From contig JAFBJY010000240.1 of the NCBI GenBank assembly GCA_016801885.1, forward strand, positions 1 through 64,000: DNA of 64,000 nucleotides, written 5' to 3'. The notes under the pieces were generated by a model. It worked only from the letters and a program-made list of their open reading frames with translations, made no database searches and was not told where the DNA came from. The stretch comes from Toxotes chatareus. Its lineage: Eukaryota > Chordata > Actinopteri > Toxotidae. Position numbers and translations under genes: made by a program. Numbering within the stretch: the first letter of the stretch is position 1; every line of letters begins with the position of its first letter. Shown here one piece after another: positions 27,351 through 39,220 of the stretch.

Positions 27351-28807
27351 TATCCTGGTCTCGGCAGGGGGCCAAGAACACTAAGTCCGGGGATTGTTTT
27401 TGGGAAAGTTCCCCACCCCCATTAATTTTAGTGACCTCCGATTGGGGGGTGCAACCCGCCGCGGAATAACGATCTTTCCCAAATTCGTTTTTTCCTTGCC
27501 CCGTTTAAACGATTCCGCGCCCCCTTTAGGGTGCATTTTCTTTTTAAAGGGGTGGAGTCCCAACTTACATTTCAAAAAAGGGGCGCCAATAACCGTTTTT
27601 CCCCAGGGGTGTGCTGATTGGGGGAAAAACTTTTTCTGAAGGGTTTATGGTAACCCCCGGGGGGTTGTTTCATGCTATTTTCCCGGGGCCAACCCCCCTG
27701 GCTTCCCGGTGCCGGGGGCTGCCGAAAGGGGGGGACTAACGGGGGGCCGCTGAAATTTAGGGTGGTCCGGTACAGGGGACGACTTAAGCGCTGCGGGCGA
27801 ATCTGGGGCGGGGACCTTACCCGCCTCAATCCATTTTTCACTAAATTTGCTAAAGGAGGAAAAAGGGGCTAAAACCAAACACCTGCAAAAGAAGGGAAAA
27901 CGGAGGAGAGAAAACCCTTCAACAGCTAAGCTGCGGACCAGAAAAAGTGATTGGGGATGTTAATTCGGGGGCCCCGGGCCACAGATGTTTAACTAAGCAA
28001 AACGTTCAGAATTAAAATTGACCCAAAAACATGGCAAAAGGGTTATTTAAAAAGCTAGGAAACCTTTTTGCACCACGTGCAGAACAGAAACAGGAAATGA
28101 CCTTTCCCTTACCCCCGCCGCCGCCAGATGAGATCGAATCTGTCGGGTAAACTGGAACAGATTCCCTTTTGCCGGTTGTGTATCTTTCTTTTGGTCTCTT
28201 CTCCACCCGCCTCCATGTGAACAGACTTCCTGCAACAATCTCATTTCCCCCCTGACAAATTTCCCCCAATTTATTATGACTGATGTGATGATGAGCTTTT
28301 CCGCTATTTTATGAAAAATGCAAACATTGAATTCGAAAGGAAGGGGCTCAGTGTGAATATTCTCCTTTATGTATCTTCGCAAATTTGACATTTTTTTCCC
28401 CCAATTTTACAAAAAAATCAAATTTAAAAATATTATATTTTCAATTTGGGTTTTTTTTTTTCGTTCAAACATCTTCTAACTCTGTCATTTTTTTTATATC
28501 TCATTTCTAACCTGGGAAGGGCTGACAGATAAACCTAGACTTTATACTGTGAGTGCAGTGAGGGTTTAATGCTTTTGGTTTGCTTTACTTGATATTGTTC
28601 TGTGACTCATCTAGACACCAAAAAACAATAACCACCCCCTTTAAATGAACAACAGTGTTTTCTACACTAAAAGTTTACTCCAAAGTTTTTTGTTTCTGAA
28701 AGGTCTCTTTTTTTTTTCTCCCAAATTGTCCCCAGCCTCTTTCAATGGGCATTCATAGGTCCTCTGTTTGCATTGAAACAAAATTATTAAAGGGGAGGGT
28801 CAACATG
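27351..28807. other. Damaged non-coding DNA, no gene supported
   Basis: GC-rich, run-rich part at 27,390-27,870, then better sequence. The minus-strand ORF at 28,047-28,391 has natural-looking composition but no recognised domain or partner exon. Confidence 0.45.
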
Positions 28808-28936
28808 CGTTTTTACCAAAAAGAAAGAAGAAACGTTTTTTGGTTAACCCTTTATTGTCTTTCCACAGGACTCCCTTTAAATTTCCCGTTATAGCTACGA
28901 AACTGTCCTTCAAAAAAAAAGCAAGGACATAAAACA
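28808..28936 (+). repeat. Direct repeat, left copy (LTR-like end)
   Basis: Shares TTTTTACCA-AAAA, GTTAACCC, TGTCTT and GTTATAGCTACGAAACTGTCCTTC with 32,706-32,829 in the same orientation. In both copies the shared block is followed by an A-rich stretch; in the right copy that includes AATAAAA, which would fit a polyadenylation signal. Confidence 0.55.
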
Positions 28937-31900
28937 CCCCCCTCTCCCCCTTTTTCCCTTTTTGAAGAAAAAAAAAAAAGCATTTGAAGCCCCGTTTTTT
29001 CCCCTTTAAAACCCTTCAAACTCTTATGCCTTCATTTGTTGAACTCAAAAAATCCTTCAGAACAAACTTTTCTCCCCCCCACACCAACCTCCCCAATTCT
29101 TTTTTTTTTTTTTTACAATATCTCGAGGTTTTTTCACCTCTGAAACCTAGTTCTGGGAGGGGGTGCCCAAACTTTTTAGTCTGGGGGGGGGACTGAAGGT
29201 GACCTGTGTTTTTATCAGTCTCAACTGGCGGAGTAGGTGTGGGGGTGTCCGACTCTCAGGGAAAATCTCTGGGAACAAGATGAGCCTGTTGCCCCTAATG
29301 GTGCCTGGGACTTCCACTACATATGAGCGGGGGGTTGGGGGGCTGAGACCCCTGCCTTGAGCTTTGGGGTCGGGAATCCCGACTGGGTGTCCCGGCTGGG
29401 TGACCCAAAATTCTTCCTCTGTGTCTCAAGTTGAATACTCTTGTGTCACCTTTTTCTCTGTCTTTCTCAGCCCGATTCTGTCTGGAGCCTGGGGGGAGGA
29501 AAGGGGTGCTGGGGGACTGGGTTTTAAAACCTCCCCATTAGCGTTGAAGGTTACCATTAAAAATGGGTATCTATGAACAGGGGGATATGGATCTTGAGTT
29601 TTCTTTTTAAAACTTTTTTCCCGTCTGTACCCTTTGGTTTTCCCCATTCTTTGAGCAAATCTTGGGCTGCTCGGCATTTTAACCTGACGCTGAAAAATCT
29701 GTGAACTTTTGGGTGCTTGGGCCATTGTCACTGAAAACATTCTGGGATGCCATGTCTAGAAAAATGGACTAAGGGACAATCCCCTCCTCTGAACTGTTGG
29801 TGTTGGGGTTGAATCTCCACAAAACTTGAGTAATAATTTACTACAACAATAAGCTTTTTTAATGTGAATAGGTCTCTCCCACCTTTTTCCCCCCTTTCGG
29901 GGCTCCGGCACAAACGGGTCCACAGGTTGGTGGTTTTCCATAAGTGGTGCGTTTGTCCTAGTTCCTTAGTTGGCTCTTTGGGCCAGGCCCCACACGTGTC
30001 TTTAGCCCCCTTTTCTTCTGGTCATCCCCTTTATGTCCCCCCATGAAGGGGCCCGTGGGGCAGAGCTGCGCCCTGTGGAAAGACAAGCCTGGGGCCTTTA
30101 AAATAACATCCATCATGCCCGTAAGTCATCTTTCGCCAGTATCTTTTTACTGGACCCTTTGGGTTTACTGTGTCTGGCCACCTTTCTGACAAAAGAAACG
30201 TGAGCAAACACTGTCTTCTTTCAACTGATCCCCCCAGCTTGCCCTGTTGTTGAGCTGGCTGGCATGTTGTGGATTACCCATAAAAGGATGTTTTTCTTCC
30301 TGAGATCTTTTCTTCCTCTTAAAGTTTGACCTAGTGGTGACAGGTGCCCTTGGGGAGTGTCTGTGTTTTGCTCTTGCCAGGTTTGTGCGATAGGTCTGTC
30401 CTCATCAGCCCCAAGTCTAAATCTCTGGATTCTAGGGGGAGCCCGTTAGTGTCGGTGACCTGGGCCCAACAAGTGGCGTCTGTCTCTGGACAAAATGTTC
30501 CCAATAAAGGGAAATCTAATCTTTCCCCATGTTTAAACCTAACGCCTCTTTTTTACCCGGTACCTCTGTTCAGTCTCTGTCTTGGCGGGGCCTTTAAAGG
30601 GGGCCCCCTTTCTCCCTCTTTTTTTCAGAAGGAAGCCCTAGTCCTATGGTATCCGGACAGTTTTAGCTCTTTGTTGGGGTAAGGTGTCGCCCGGGGTGGG
30701 GGGGTCGTTTTTAGCTGAACAAATGCATTTTTTTGCAGCCAGATCCCCTGATTTTTTTTGGGGAAAGGTCTCTCAGTGGTTTGTCTTTCTCTGCCAGTCC
30801 TGGATAAATTTAGCTGGGTTTACCATTCCAAGAAACTGCAACTTACCTACATTAGGGCTCTTTTTGTCTCTTCACTTTTTCTTGTCTGGGTCTGGCTGCA
30901 CACCCCCAGCAGACAGGATGTGGGGCCAAGGGAAAGCTTTTTCTCTGCTCAGCTCCCCTTTCCATATTAAGCGTGATGCCGGCCCGGGCTTGCGCCCGCA
31001 AACCCCTGGTTCCCTCTTGATCTTTCCCCCACAAGAACATCATCCCTGTGGCAGATTCTCCCCCGCCTTGGGATCAGGACATCCTGCGCTGGAAATGTTT
31101 GGCAAACAACCCCAAGGGGAATCTTTTTAAAATAAAAGCCAAAGGGATTATGACGGTGTACCTGTACCCTGGGGGCAATGGAATTTGCCAAAACCCCCAT
31201 TGCTCCAATTTGCTGAAAGTTGAGTCCCGGCATCCGGCGTCTGCTCTACAGAAGGTGGATATATTTCTCTCTGAACTGCTTCATTAAAAGGGGGTGGGTC
31301 TAAAAGGCCCTTTGAGCCTTTTTTTTAGGGAACTGGAACCCATCCCCGACACCATTCTGTTGGTCTTCCCCCTTGGGTGACTCCCAGCTTGCATTCTCTC
31401 TAGTCCCCCTTAACTTTTGGTAAAGGGAAAGGGACCCTTGGTTGGAAAGGGAAAAAGGAAAGGCATCTGGCTTCAATTTGTTTGGGTGTTTCCCTCCCCC
31501 CCAGACAAAGTTTGGATAGGATTCTGCCATCCTTTCTTTTCATGCTTTTTCTGGAACAGGTTGCTTCAGCACTCCTGTAAAAGCTTTTTTAGGTCTTTTT
31601 TACTACACATCCCCTTGAATCCCCGTTCCTTGCATGGGACTCTTGTTTTCCATGACAGAGGTGGGGCCACCCCGGGCAAAAAGTGGTCTGTCTTTTCCAT
31701 TAGAGGGGGTCTCTATCAGCGATGGGGTAGTATGTCTGGGCTGGAATGGCTGAAAAATCAGCCCCGTGTCTATCTTTAACCCCTTTGTGGTTCTGATAGT
31801 TAAATCTGTGTAAGGGGTCTGTGGCCCCCTGGGCCCCGGCAAAGGGTTAACCCTTTCTATCTGTCTGGTTTCCCTGCATGTCTGTCGCTTGCAGCTTCTT

Positions 31901-32705
31901 AAAGTCCCTTTTTTTCCAAGGGGATGCCCCCTTTAGCTGGGCTGCCATTTCCATTTGGGGCTTTTTCCCCCCTTTGCATGCTCGTCGGGTTTGGGGCTTT
32001 TGACTTTTTTGTCAGGTTTTTGGGAAAAAAGGGTTTTTTGGGGTGGGTTTCCTTTGTTTCTTTTGCTTTGCCCTCCCATCAATTTTTCCTTTTTTACCCC
32101 CGAATCTGTTTTTGTCTTTTGATCACCTTGACTGCCTGCCCCTGTTCCCGCCTTTTTAAGTCAAATTTCTGTCTGCTGCATCCCCCTGCTAGACTTTTTC
32201 CTGAGTCCCCACAAGGGGGTCTCTTATTAACTCGTTGAAGTGCACCAAAACTACATTTCAGCTTTAAAAAAAAAGAAAAGATGAAAGGGGCCACTGCCAT
32301 TAGTCTTTTACTTTTGGTTGAATCTTTCTCTTCGGTTTTTACTTTTCCTAGGCCCAAATATGTTTCAAAAGCTTTTATTCCTACTGTTTGTCTTCCCGGG
32401 TAAAAACTTGGCCCTGGATATCATCTGCTTCATCCCCAAGTGATTAACGTTTTACCTGTTGCGGGGCTAAGATTGGGGGTTTCTTGCATCTGAATCTTTC
32501 AAACGCCGATCCATCTTTCCTCTTGGGTTTTTGTCAATCTTTGGTTGAATTTACGGCCCTGGCGGTGGAGTAAGGGGCGGCTGCCTGGGGAGCCTTGCGT
32601 GGGGGCACTTCGCCACCGCGGTCGCTTTTCTTTTTTTTTCGATTAAAATTTAAAAAACCTTTCTCTCCCGCTCCTTTCTCTTTCTATAATCCCACCTGAC
32701 CCAAA
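28937..32705. other. Damaged interior between direct repeats, no gene supported
   Basis: About 3.8 kb with inflated G and C runs. Several mid-sized ORFs occur on both strands (for example 30,344-30,682 and 30,684-31,130 on plus) but none shows protease, reverse transcriptase, RNase H, integrase or gag motifs. If the flanking direct repeats are LTRs, this would be the retrotransposon interior too damaged or too diverged to recognise. Confidence 0.4.
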
Positions 32706-32829
32706 GTGGTTTTTTTTACCATAAAAAACAGAGGCTTTTCTGTTAATCCCTTTTGTCTTACCCGGTCTCTTCTTCCTGTTATAGCTACCGAAAAGTGTCC
32801 TTCAAAATAAAAACACATGGACTATAAAT
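32706..32829 (+). repeat. Direct repeat, right copy (LTR-like end)
   Basis: Matches 28,808-28,936 with CTGTTATAGCTACCGAAAAGTGTCCTTC as the best-preserved block, followed by AAAATAAAAACACATGG. The similarity seems to stop about 100 bp upstream of this block, so full-length LTRs are not demonstrated. Confidence 0.55.
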
Positions 32830-35800
32830 TCAAAAAAAACATAGAGATGGTGCAGTTGGGCATTTATATGTCTAACAGGATGTTAAAATTTGCCTGAACT
32901 CGCTTGAAAAACCTATAGCCCCAGCATCTCTTAGGCCTTCTAAAAAAAACATGCAGGGTTATTTTTCACTGAAACTATCTTGGGGAAAAAAAAAAGCAAA
33001 TCACAACATAGTTTTTTTATGTCTACATGGCTGGACTCTGCTGCTATCACCTGTTTCTCTGAATGATTCGGCTTCCCTTCACCAGCTGGAAAAAACCCTC
33101 AGGTTGGGAAACTTTCTGGATAAGGCATCTTCTCTGCAGCTGAATATTTGTATTTTTAATAAGACTGCAAAAAGAGGTTGGACCATTAAAACCCAAAAGA
33201 AAGGGGGTTGAAGACAGGCCCCATCTAACAGTGGAAAAACCAAAGCTGAAATATAATTTCAGATTCAGAGAACTTTTTTGTCATTCCCTATGTTTTAGGT
33301 GAAGGCGAGATCGTTGCAGCAGCTCAGAAGATTGCAGTAGAAAGGCAGAAAATAAATTAAAAAAAAAAATAAAGGGTAAAAAAAAACATTTAAAAAAAAA
33401 CACAAAGTATTTAAAAAAACAAAATAAGTATTTTAGATTGGGCAAATGGAGGTTGAAACGGTGAAAAAACTATATAATTTATATATAAAAGATATATCTA
33501 TATCTTTCCAAATATATACATTTTTAAAAATTTTTTTATATTTCTATATCATAAAATAATATTTAAAAGAATTTATTATTATTATTATTATTGTTAATAA
33601 TATAAAAATTAAAAAAAAAAAGCCATGTTTTATCATGGTATACAGTATATACAGAAATCAGGTACTCATATATACATATTATAGTGTTTTTATAGTAATT
33701 CACATGTCCCGGGGGGGGATAAATAATATACATAGGGAAAAAGGTCCCCGGCAAACTATTACGAAAGCAGCAGCTTTCCCGAAAAAATTTCCCAAAAGAA
33801 AAAAAGAAAGTGTGGGTCAGTGTTCTGTTGGGGGGCTACAGAGCATTCAGGGTCTGATATTGGAATGAAGGGTTTGGAACCTTTGTTCTCTTATGCTGCG
33901 GGGACCTCTTACAGAGGCCAAAGGGGAAAAGTCTGTGATGTGGGGGTGAGTTTCTCTGATGATGTTTGAAAAGACGAAAAAACCCGGGAAACCACTGCTG
34001 AGCGGTGCCATCTTAAAGATACTGAGATAAATAATCTGCGTTTTTTTGCATTTTCCACACAACTATTTTCTCATTTGAAATACAATATCTAAAAGGCCCT
34101 TTCTGAAAATTTGGCTTCCTTTCCAATTTTCCTGAAACAATGAAACATAAAGGGGTTAGCCAAACCCTTCGCCACCATGGGGGGCATTTTAAAAAAAATT
34201 AAATGTGGGCTTTGAACTTTGGACCCCAGTCCCTTTTTATTTTAGCACTGTTTCCAAACCCAAAGTTTAATAAAACCGCAAATAAAGCTACTACTACTCC
34301 TACTGATGAATGAAATTTAAATGTTGTTGTATTTTCATTTTCTCTGTGAACACTTTTTTTCGGTCTTTTAGGACCCCCCTAAAAACCCTCTGACAATGTT
34401 CCATCCAAACTTATTCTTCCTATCTATTTAAATTTTAGAATATTCATACATTTTCATTGTTTATTCATCGACAGCTAAATGAATGTGTTCCCATGGTTTT
34501 GGCTCCTCGGAGATGTGAAATTTGGGGTTTTAAATCCCCACATTAATGCAGACTTTAGACTCAAAACAAATAGGCACTTTTAAAACTTTAACTTTTTCGT
34601 TAAAATGTTTAAATTTTAAACATTTAATTTTTAAAAAAGGGGAAAATTTTTCAAAAAAAAAATTTGTAGAAAACTAAAATTAGGTCAGAAAAAAATAAAA
34701 ATCATTCAAGAAAACATTGTAGTTTTGATTTATTTTCTGTCATTTTACTGAATATGAATTTTGGGGAAGAACTGTTGGGGTGGAATATTGTCTGTAACCC
34801 CCCTAAACCTTCCCTTCGGAAGTTATGCCAATTTTTCCAATAGACAGAATCATTAAATTTATAAATTTTTTAAAAGGTTGAAATAAGGCTAAATACTATG
34901 GGTTATTCTAAGATGCTCTAAACCCCGATACATATAAAGGGTAATTTTTTTCTTTTCTTTTTTTTTTACTTGAAAAAAAATGAAAGTTTGGGGAAAGGGG
35001 TTGGAAAAAGACTTTTCTTTTTTCTCTTTTTTTAAAGGTTTTAAAGAAATTATTAAAAACTATTGAAGTTCAAACTTATATAAATCTACAAACGTTAAAC
35101 TTATCTCACCCATAAAGAGGCAGAAACTTATCTATATACTAAAAAAAGGTAAAACTTATCTTTAAAATAAGAAAGGGAAAAAGTTATCTAGTGTGTGGTG
35201 GTGGTCCCTTTTCCTTCCTGGGGCCTCCCTCTCGGGTTTTGAAGTCAGATATCCCGGACATGAAAACTCCACATCAAAAAAAGAGGATGGTGGCACCAGG
35301 CGGGGGCGGGCCAGAGGACAAGTATGATGTCATCCCCCGCTGAAGTGGGCCACAGGCGGGGGGGACTCTGGACTGGATCATTTTTTCAGAGACAGAGAGG
35401 GGGGAGAAAGGGAAAGGGCAGACTGGATAGCTACACCAACTCTGGTAGGGGGGACAAATGGTGTGGTGACCACTGGGGCTCGATAAAATCTTCGCCAACA
35501 CAAAGACAGGAGGCAGGTGAAAAAAACACTTTTCCCCTAATTTAACCCGACCTCCTGCTGCCCCAGATGGTTTTCCCGCAAACGCCCAATATTTTGGGTT
35601 GGGTGCCTCAGGCGACAAAAATGACTCCTTTTATCGCCAGATGAGACGGGAAATTTTCCACCTCGGGCCCAAAAAATGAGCTGCCACAGCCCACCCACAA
35701 AACCCCCCCTTCACAGCAACAAACCCCGGGAAAACACCCGTAACACTCCCCAAAACCCCCACTCCCCCCCACCCTCCCATTATCAACATCCCCTCCCACT

Positions 35801-37467
35801 GGTCTCTGAACAAGGCCCTCATCAAACTTTTTCCCAGAAAAGCACCGACAGGCCCAAAGCATCTCAGCAAATTTAGCATCATCCGGCGTGCAGAAGACTG
35901 GGGGGACAACCCAAACAGTGGGGGGCTGTCTGCGGAAAACCAGAGAAACTGAAGACAGTGTTTCTTGTCCCCCCAAGGGGCATAGGCCCAACGCTTCACA
36001 AAAAACCCTCTCCAACTTGGGGATTGATTTTACTGGCAGCCATGCAACACTGGACAGGACCCAAATTAAACTGACAGAAAATCTATTTTTCCATAATCTT
36101 CATCCCCATCCCCATTTTTCCATCAACCCCCAAGGGTTCCTTCAGAGGACCATTTTTTTCAAATTAAAAACAAACTAAAAAAATTTGAAATCAAAAAGGA
36201 AAAAAATGTATCAGCAAAAATCCCTTTCTACCCTTTTTCTTTTTTTGAAGGTTTAATGGGATTGTATTAGTTTTATTAATAATTTTTTGTGTTTTAACAA
36301 TCTAAAACCCCGTTTTATCCACCCCTCGTAGTGTTGGTTTCCTTCAATCAGAAAAATTTCCAATAACAATTAACAAAATTCAATTACGCAATTTTTAAAA
36401 ATTATCCATTTAAAAAAATATATTAAACCTTAATCAAACTAAAGATAATGTTGAAAATCAGATTTCAAACAACGCATAAAAATCTAACAATTCATACCCA
36501 GACAGTAAAAAAAGGGGAAAAAGGGGGGTTTTTTTCCCGTTGGTCCGGTGCTCATCTGGCTCCCGGTGGACTCTCTTCCCGCAGCTGTTCCGGGAAAAGG
36601 GAATCCCCATCTAAAAAAAGTTTTGGATGGATCTGTGTAACTCAACACAACTATTTTTGACTCAACCTTAAAAAGTGTTATCCTCAACCTCTGAGCTCAT
36701 GATGTTTCCTTTATTGAAAAACATTTTTTTACTCTGTGTGGAAAAGTGTGGGTTTTTCTTTCCCTTTTCCCGATTTATCTGCTTTTTCTTTTTTCATTGC
36801 TGTAATATCTATTAAAACTGACGTACAGAACAACACCTAAAAGTCTACTTATACCTGGCCAATAAAATAATGAATATGGGTTCATCTACAAAAAAAAATC
36901 TTAAAGCAGAATTTTGGAGGGGGGTGAATGCCCTTGGAATAGAATAAAATTTTTCCCGAAGTTTAAAAAACTAACACTGTTGTTTTTCTTTTTTAAAAGT
37001 AAGGTTTAATGGGGGGTTTTTCCCGAAAATTTTATAAAAAAACTTTAATGTTTTTTTTAAATATTTATCCCCAAAATGGACGCTGCATTAAAATCAATCT
37101 CGGGTTTGAACTTTCAACCCCCCTAAATTATAGAAAAATGGGCTGAAAAAAAAAAATTCATTTCTCCCATATCTCCTTTTCCTTGAAAATACTTGGGTTG
37201 GGGTCTAAATGGGCTCGTGGCCCGGGTTTTCCCCCTTTGAAAAGGGCCCTAAATCTTTCTCCAAAATCTCAAGTGAAATTGGTTGAGGGAAGGTCTTTTT
37301 TAATTTTGGGTTCCCTGAACCACCCATACATCGGCCGGCCAGAACCTAATCCTCCTGGACTGAAATATTTTATTTGATTAAATTTTATGTGTTTCCTTAT
37401 TCCCCTTTTCAGGCCTTTCTTTTTTTACTAAAAAGCCATTAGCCTTTTGTTTTTTTCGTTTTATTCC
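32830..37467. other. Damaged non-coding DNA with AT-rich tracts
   Basis: Contains an AT-rich region at 33,470-33,620 with an (ATT)n run at 33,570-33,592. ORFs at 35,608-36,015 (-) and 35,888-36,178 (+) oppose each other and carry no domain. No gene is supported. Confidence 0.5.
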
Positions 37468-37640
37468 CGAAAGTTAGGCTGCCTGGTTGGCTCAGTTGTG
37501 GGAAAAGAGACTAACCTCTCAGGACGGGGTTTGAAACCCCCCCGGGGCACCCCCAACCCCCACCACCACCGGGGTGCCAAAGGGCTTTTTATTGTGAATT
37601 TGGGGGGGCCCCCGGGCCTGGGCCCGGACCCCGATAAGGG
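37468..37640 (+). repeat. tRNA-derived SINE-like element, damaged
   Basis: The head reads like a tRNA: GGCTGCCTGGTTGGCTCAGTTG (A-box-like TGGCTCAGTTG at about 37,485-37,495), then ACCTCTCAGGACGGGGTTTGAAACCCC (B-box-like GGTTTGAAACC). A tRNA-unrelated body follows with GGGCCTGGGCCCGGACCCCGATAAGGGC. The spacing between the boxes is stretched by G and C runs, in line with the damage elsewhere. No functional tRNA fold is expected. Confidence 0.5.
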
Positions 37641-38040
37641 CGATGAAGACATGACATGTTGAAATTTAATTCAATAAAATAAATTAAAATTTTGCTCATG
37701 AATTTGTCTAAATGCTTTTTTAAATTAAAATTTTAAAACCCCTTTTCATTAAAAAATTTGTATTTTCTTTTCAGCAAAAGATCTGACATTATTTTTATAG
37801 CAAGACATAATGCAAATAAATTTTTTTTTTTTGGGTAACAAACCTTTTTTGTTTTCTCTAAAACAAAGGAAAGAAAAAGGGGGTGGGCTTTTTATGAAGA
37901 AAAATATGGATTTGGCTTCAACAAGGGTAAAAGTGCGAGCTTTGTAACAAAGATTGTGGGGATCTTTTCATTACTGTGAATTTTAAAAACTGAGCTCAGC
38001 AGAGGCCCTTAAATTTTGCACAATGCTGTAACCTTTTATC
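37641..38040. other. Non-coding stretch, nothing recognised
   Basis: AT-rich, run-rich sequence without a credible ORF or repeat. Confidence 0.5.
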
Positions 38041-38400
38041 TTCATCTTATTCATCCGGGCTGGGTGGGGGGCAGCAGTCTAAAAGGGAGCAACCCCCTCT
38101 GGACCTGCTTCCAGCTCTTCGAGACAAGACATAGTGTGTCCCAGGTCTTTGGGGCCCCCCCTGGTGGGGGTTTCCCGGGAAAACCCCCCAGGGGCGTTTA
38201 GGGGCATCTAAAAGATCCCAGTACCCCAGCTGGCCTTTTAGTGGAGGGGCAGCGGCTGACTCCGGGTCCTCCCCGATGGAAAAAATAATTTGGGGCCGCT
38301 TGTTTGTTTGTTTGGTCCATGACCCCTCATCCCCGGGGAGTAAGGCAGAGTGACCCCTTGGAGCCTTTTTGCCCCCCTTCTTTTCCAGGCGGAAATACAT
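38041..38400 (-). mobile_element. RTE-like LINE, 3' fragment, minus strand, damaged
   Basis: Collinear with the reverse complement of the 3' end of the LINE at 48.3-50.66 kb. Shared landmarks in order: CTTAT-TC-A-TCCGGG (38,046), GGGGGGCAGCAGTCTAA (38,066), GACATAG-GTGTCCCAGGTCTT (38,129), AGGGGC-T-AGGGGCATC (38,191), CCCAGCTGGCC (38,225), GGAGGGGCAGCGGC (38,242) and GGGGCCGCTTGT (38,292). The second copy is broken by extra C, G and A runs. Because the good copy lies in the same window, this pair shows how the corrupted sequence differs from real repeat DNA. Confidence 0.75.
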
Positions 38401-39220
38401 CCTGCATTGCGGAAGCTCACCCCCTCCCCTCAGCCATCCTTCATGAACTCTGCAAAAAAACCTGAGGCTGTGATTTTGGGTTTTTTTAAAAAAAAGATCA
38501 AAGGGGGATCATGGCTGGATAAAATTTTTCTGGGCGGGGAAAAAATGATGTGTAACCGATTCCCCCCCCTTTATGTCCCCACCCTAGTGTCTTATTTGGA
38601 AAAACAAAGCCCCAGGTTTGATGTTGTTATTTAAGATCATTACAAAAAAAGATGAGGTTTTTCATTTCATTTGATATTTATCTGGAACATTTCAAAACAA
38701 AGGGGGTTTTTTCCCCCTGTTTTCTTTTCAAGTTCTTTCTCATCTTTTTTTTTAAACCTTTATTTTCTTCCTCTAGGGTTAAAAAAACACCTGGGTCCTT
38801 TTGTGCCTCCTGTCGAAATGGACAATAAAACATAAGGATTATTTGGTTAATTCCAAAGTCAATCACCATGGGTCTAAAAAAAGTGAAAATAAATAATGGT
38901 GGACCATACAAAAAAACATGATTTTTCCCATTTAACCCTTTTCTTTTCTTTAACACTGTGCATATCATATCAAAATTTTCATCAAAATATCATATCTTAG
39001 TACCCGGTGGTGGTCTGGTTTAAAACTGAATAAAGTAAAGAGCCTGGGGTCTAAAAACATTCTGGGATGGATGGACTTTCTCTTTAGTTTTTCCCCAAAA
39101 AATTTTTCACCCCAAAAATTGGGGATTTGGGCCCGGTTCAGCAATGGGGAAATTCACTGACTCCAAAAACCCCAAGACCCAAGAAATCCGCTCTTTTGGC
39201 TTATTTTTCTGTATTTACAG
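38401..39220. other. Damaged non-coding DNA, no gene seen
   Basis: Run-rich sequence grading into the second homopolymer block. No supported ORF. Confidence 0.5.

Noticed and set aside
28047..28391. 114-codon minus-strand ORF with natural-looking residues
   Set aside because: No recognisable family, no splice context, and flanked by damaged sequence; not enough to call a gene.
30344..31130. Two adjacent plus-strand ORFs, possibly retroelement coding
   Set aside because: I looked for protease, reverse transcriptase, RNase H, integrase and gag motifs and saw none.
35608..36015. 135-codon minus-strand ORF with Cys-rich stretch
   Set aside because: Inside run-damaged sequence, opposed by plus-strand ORFs of similar size; Cys and Gly content follows from C/G runs.
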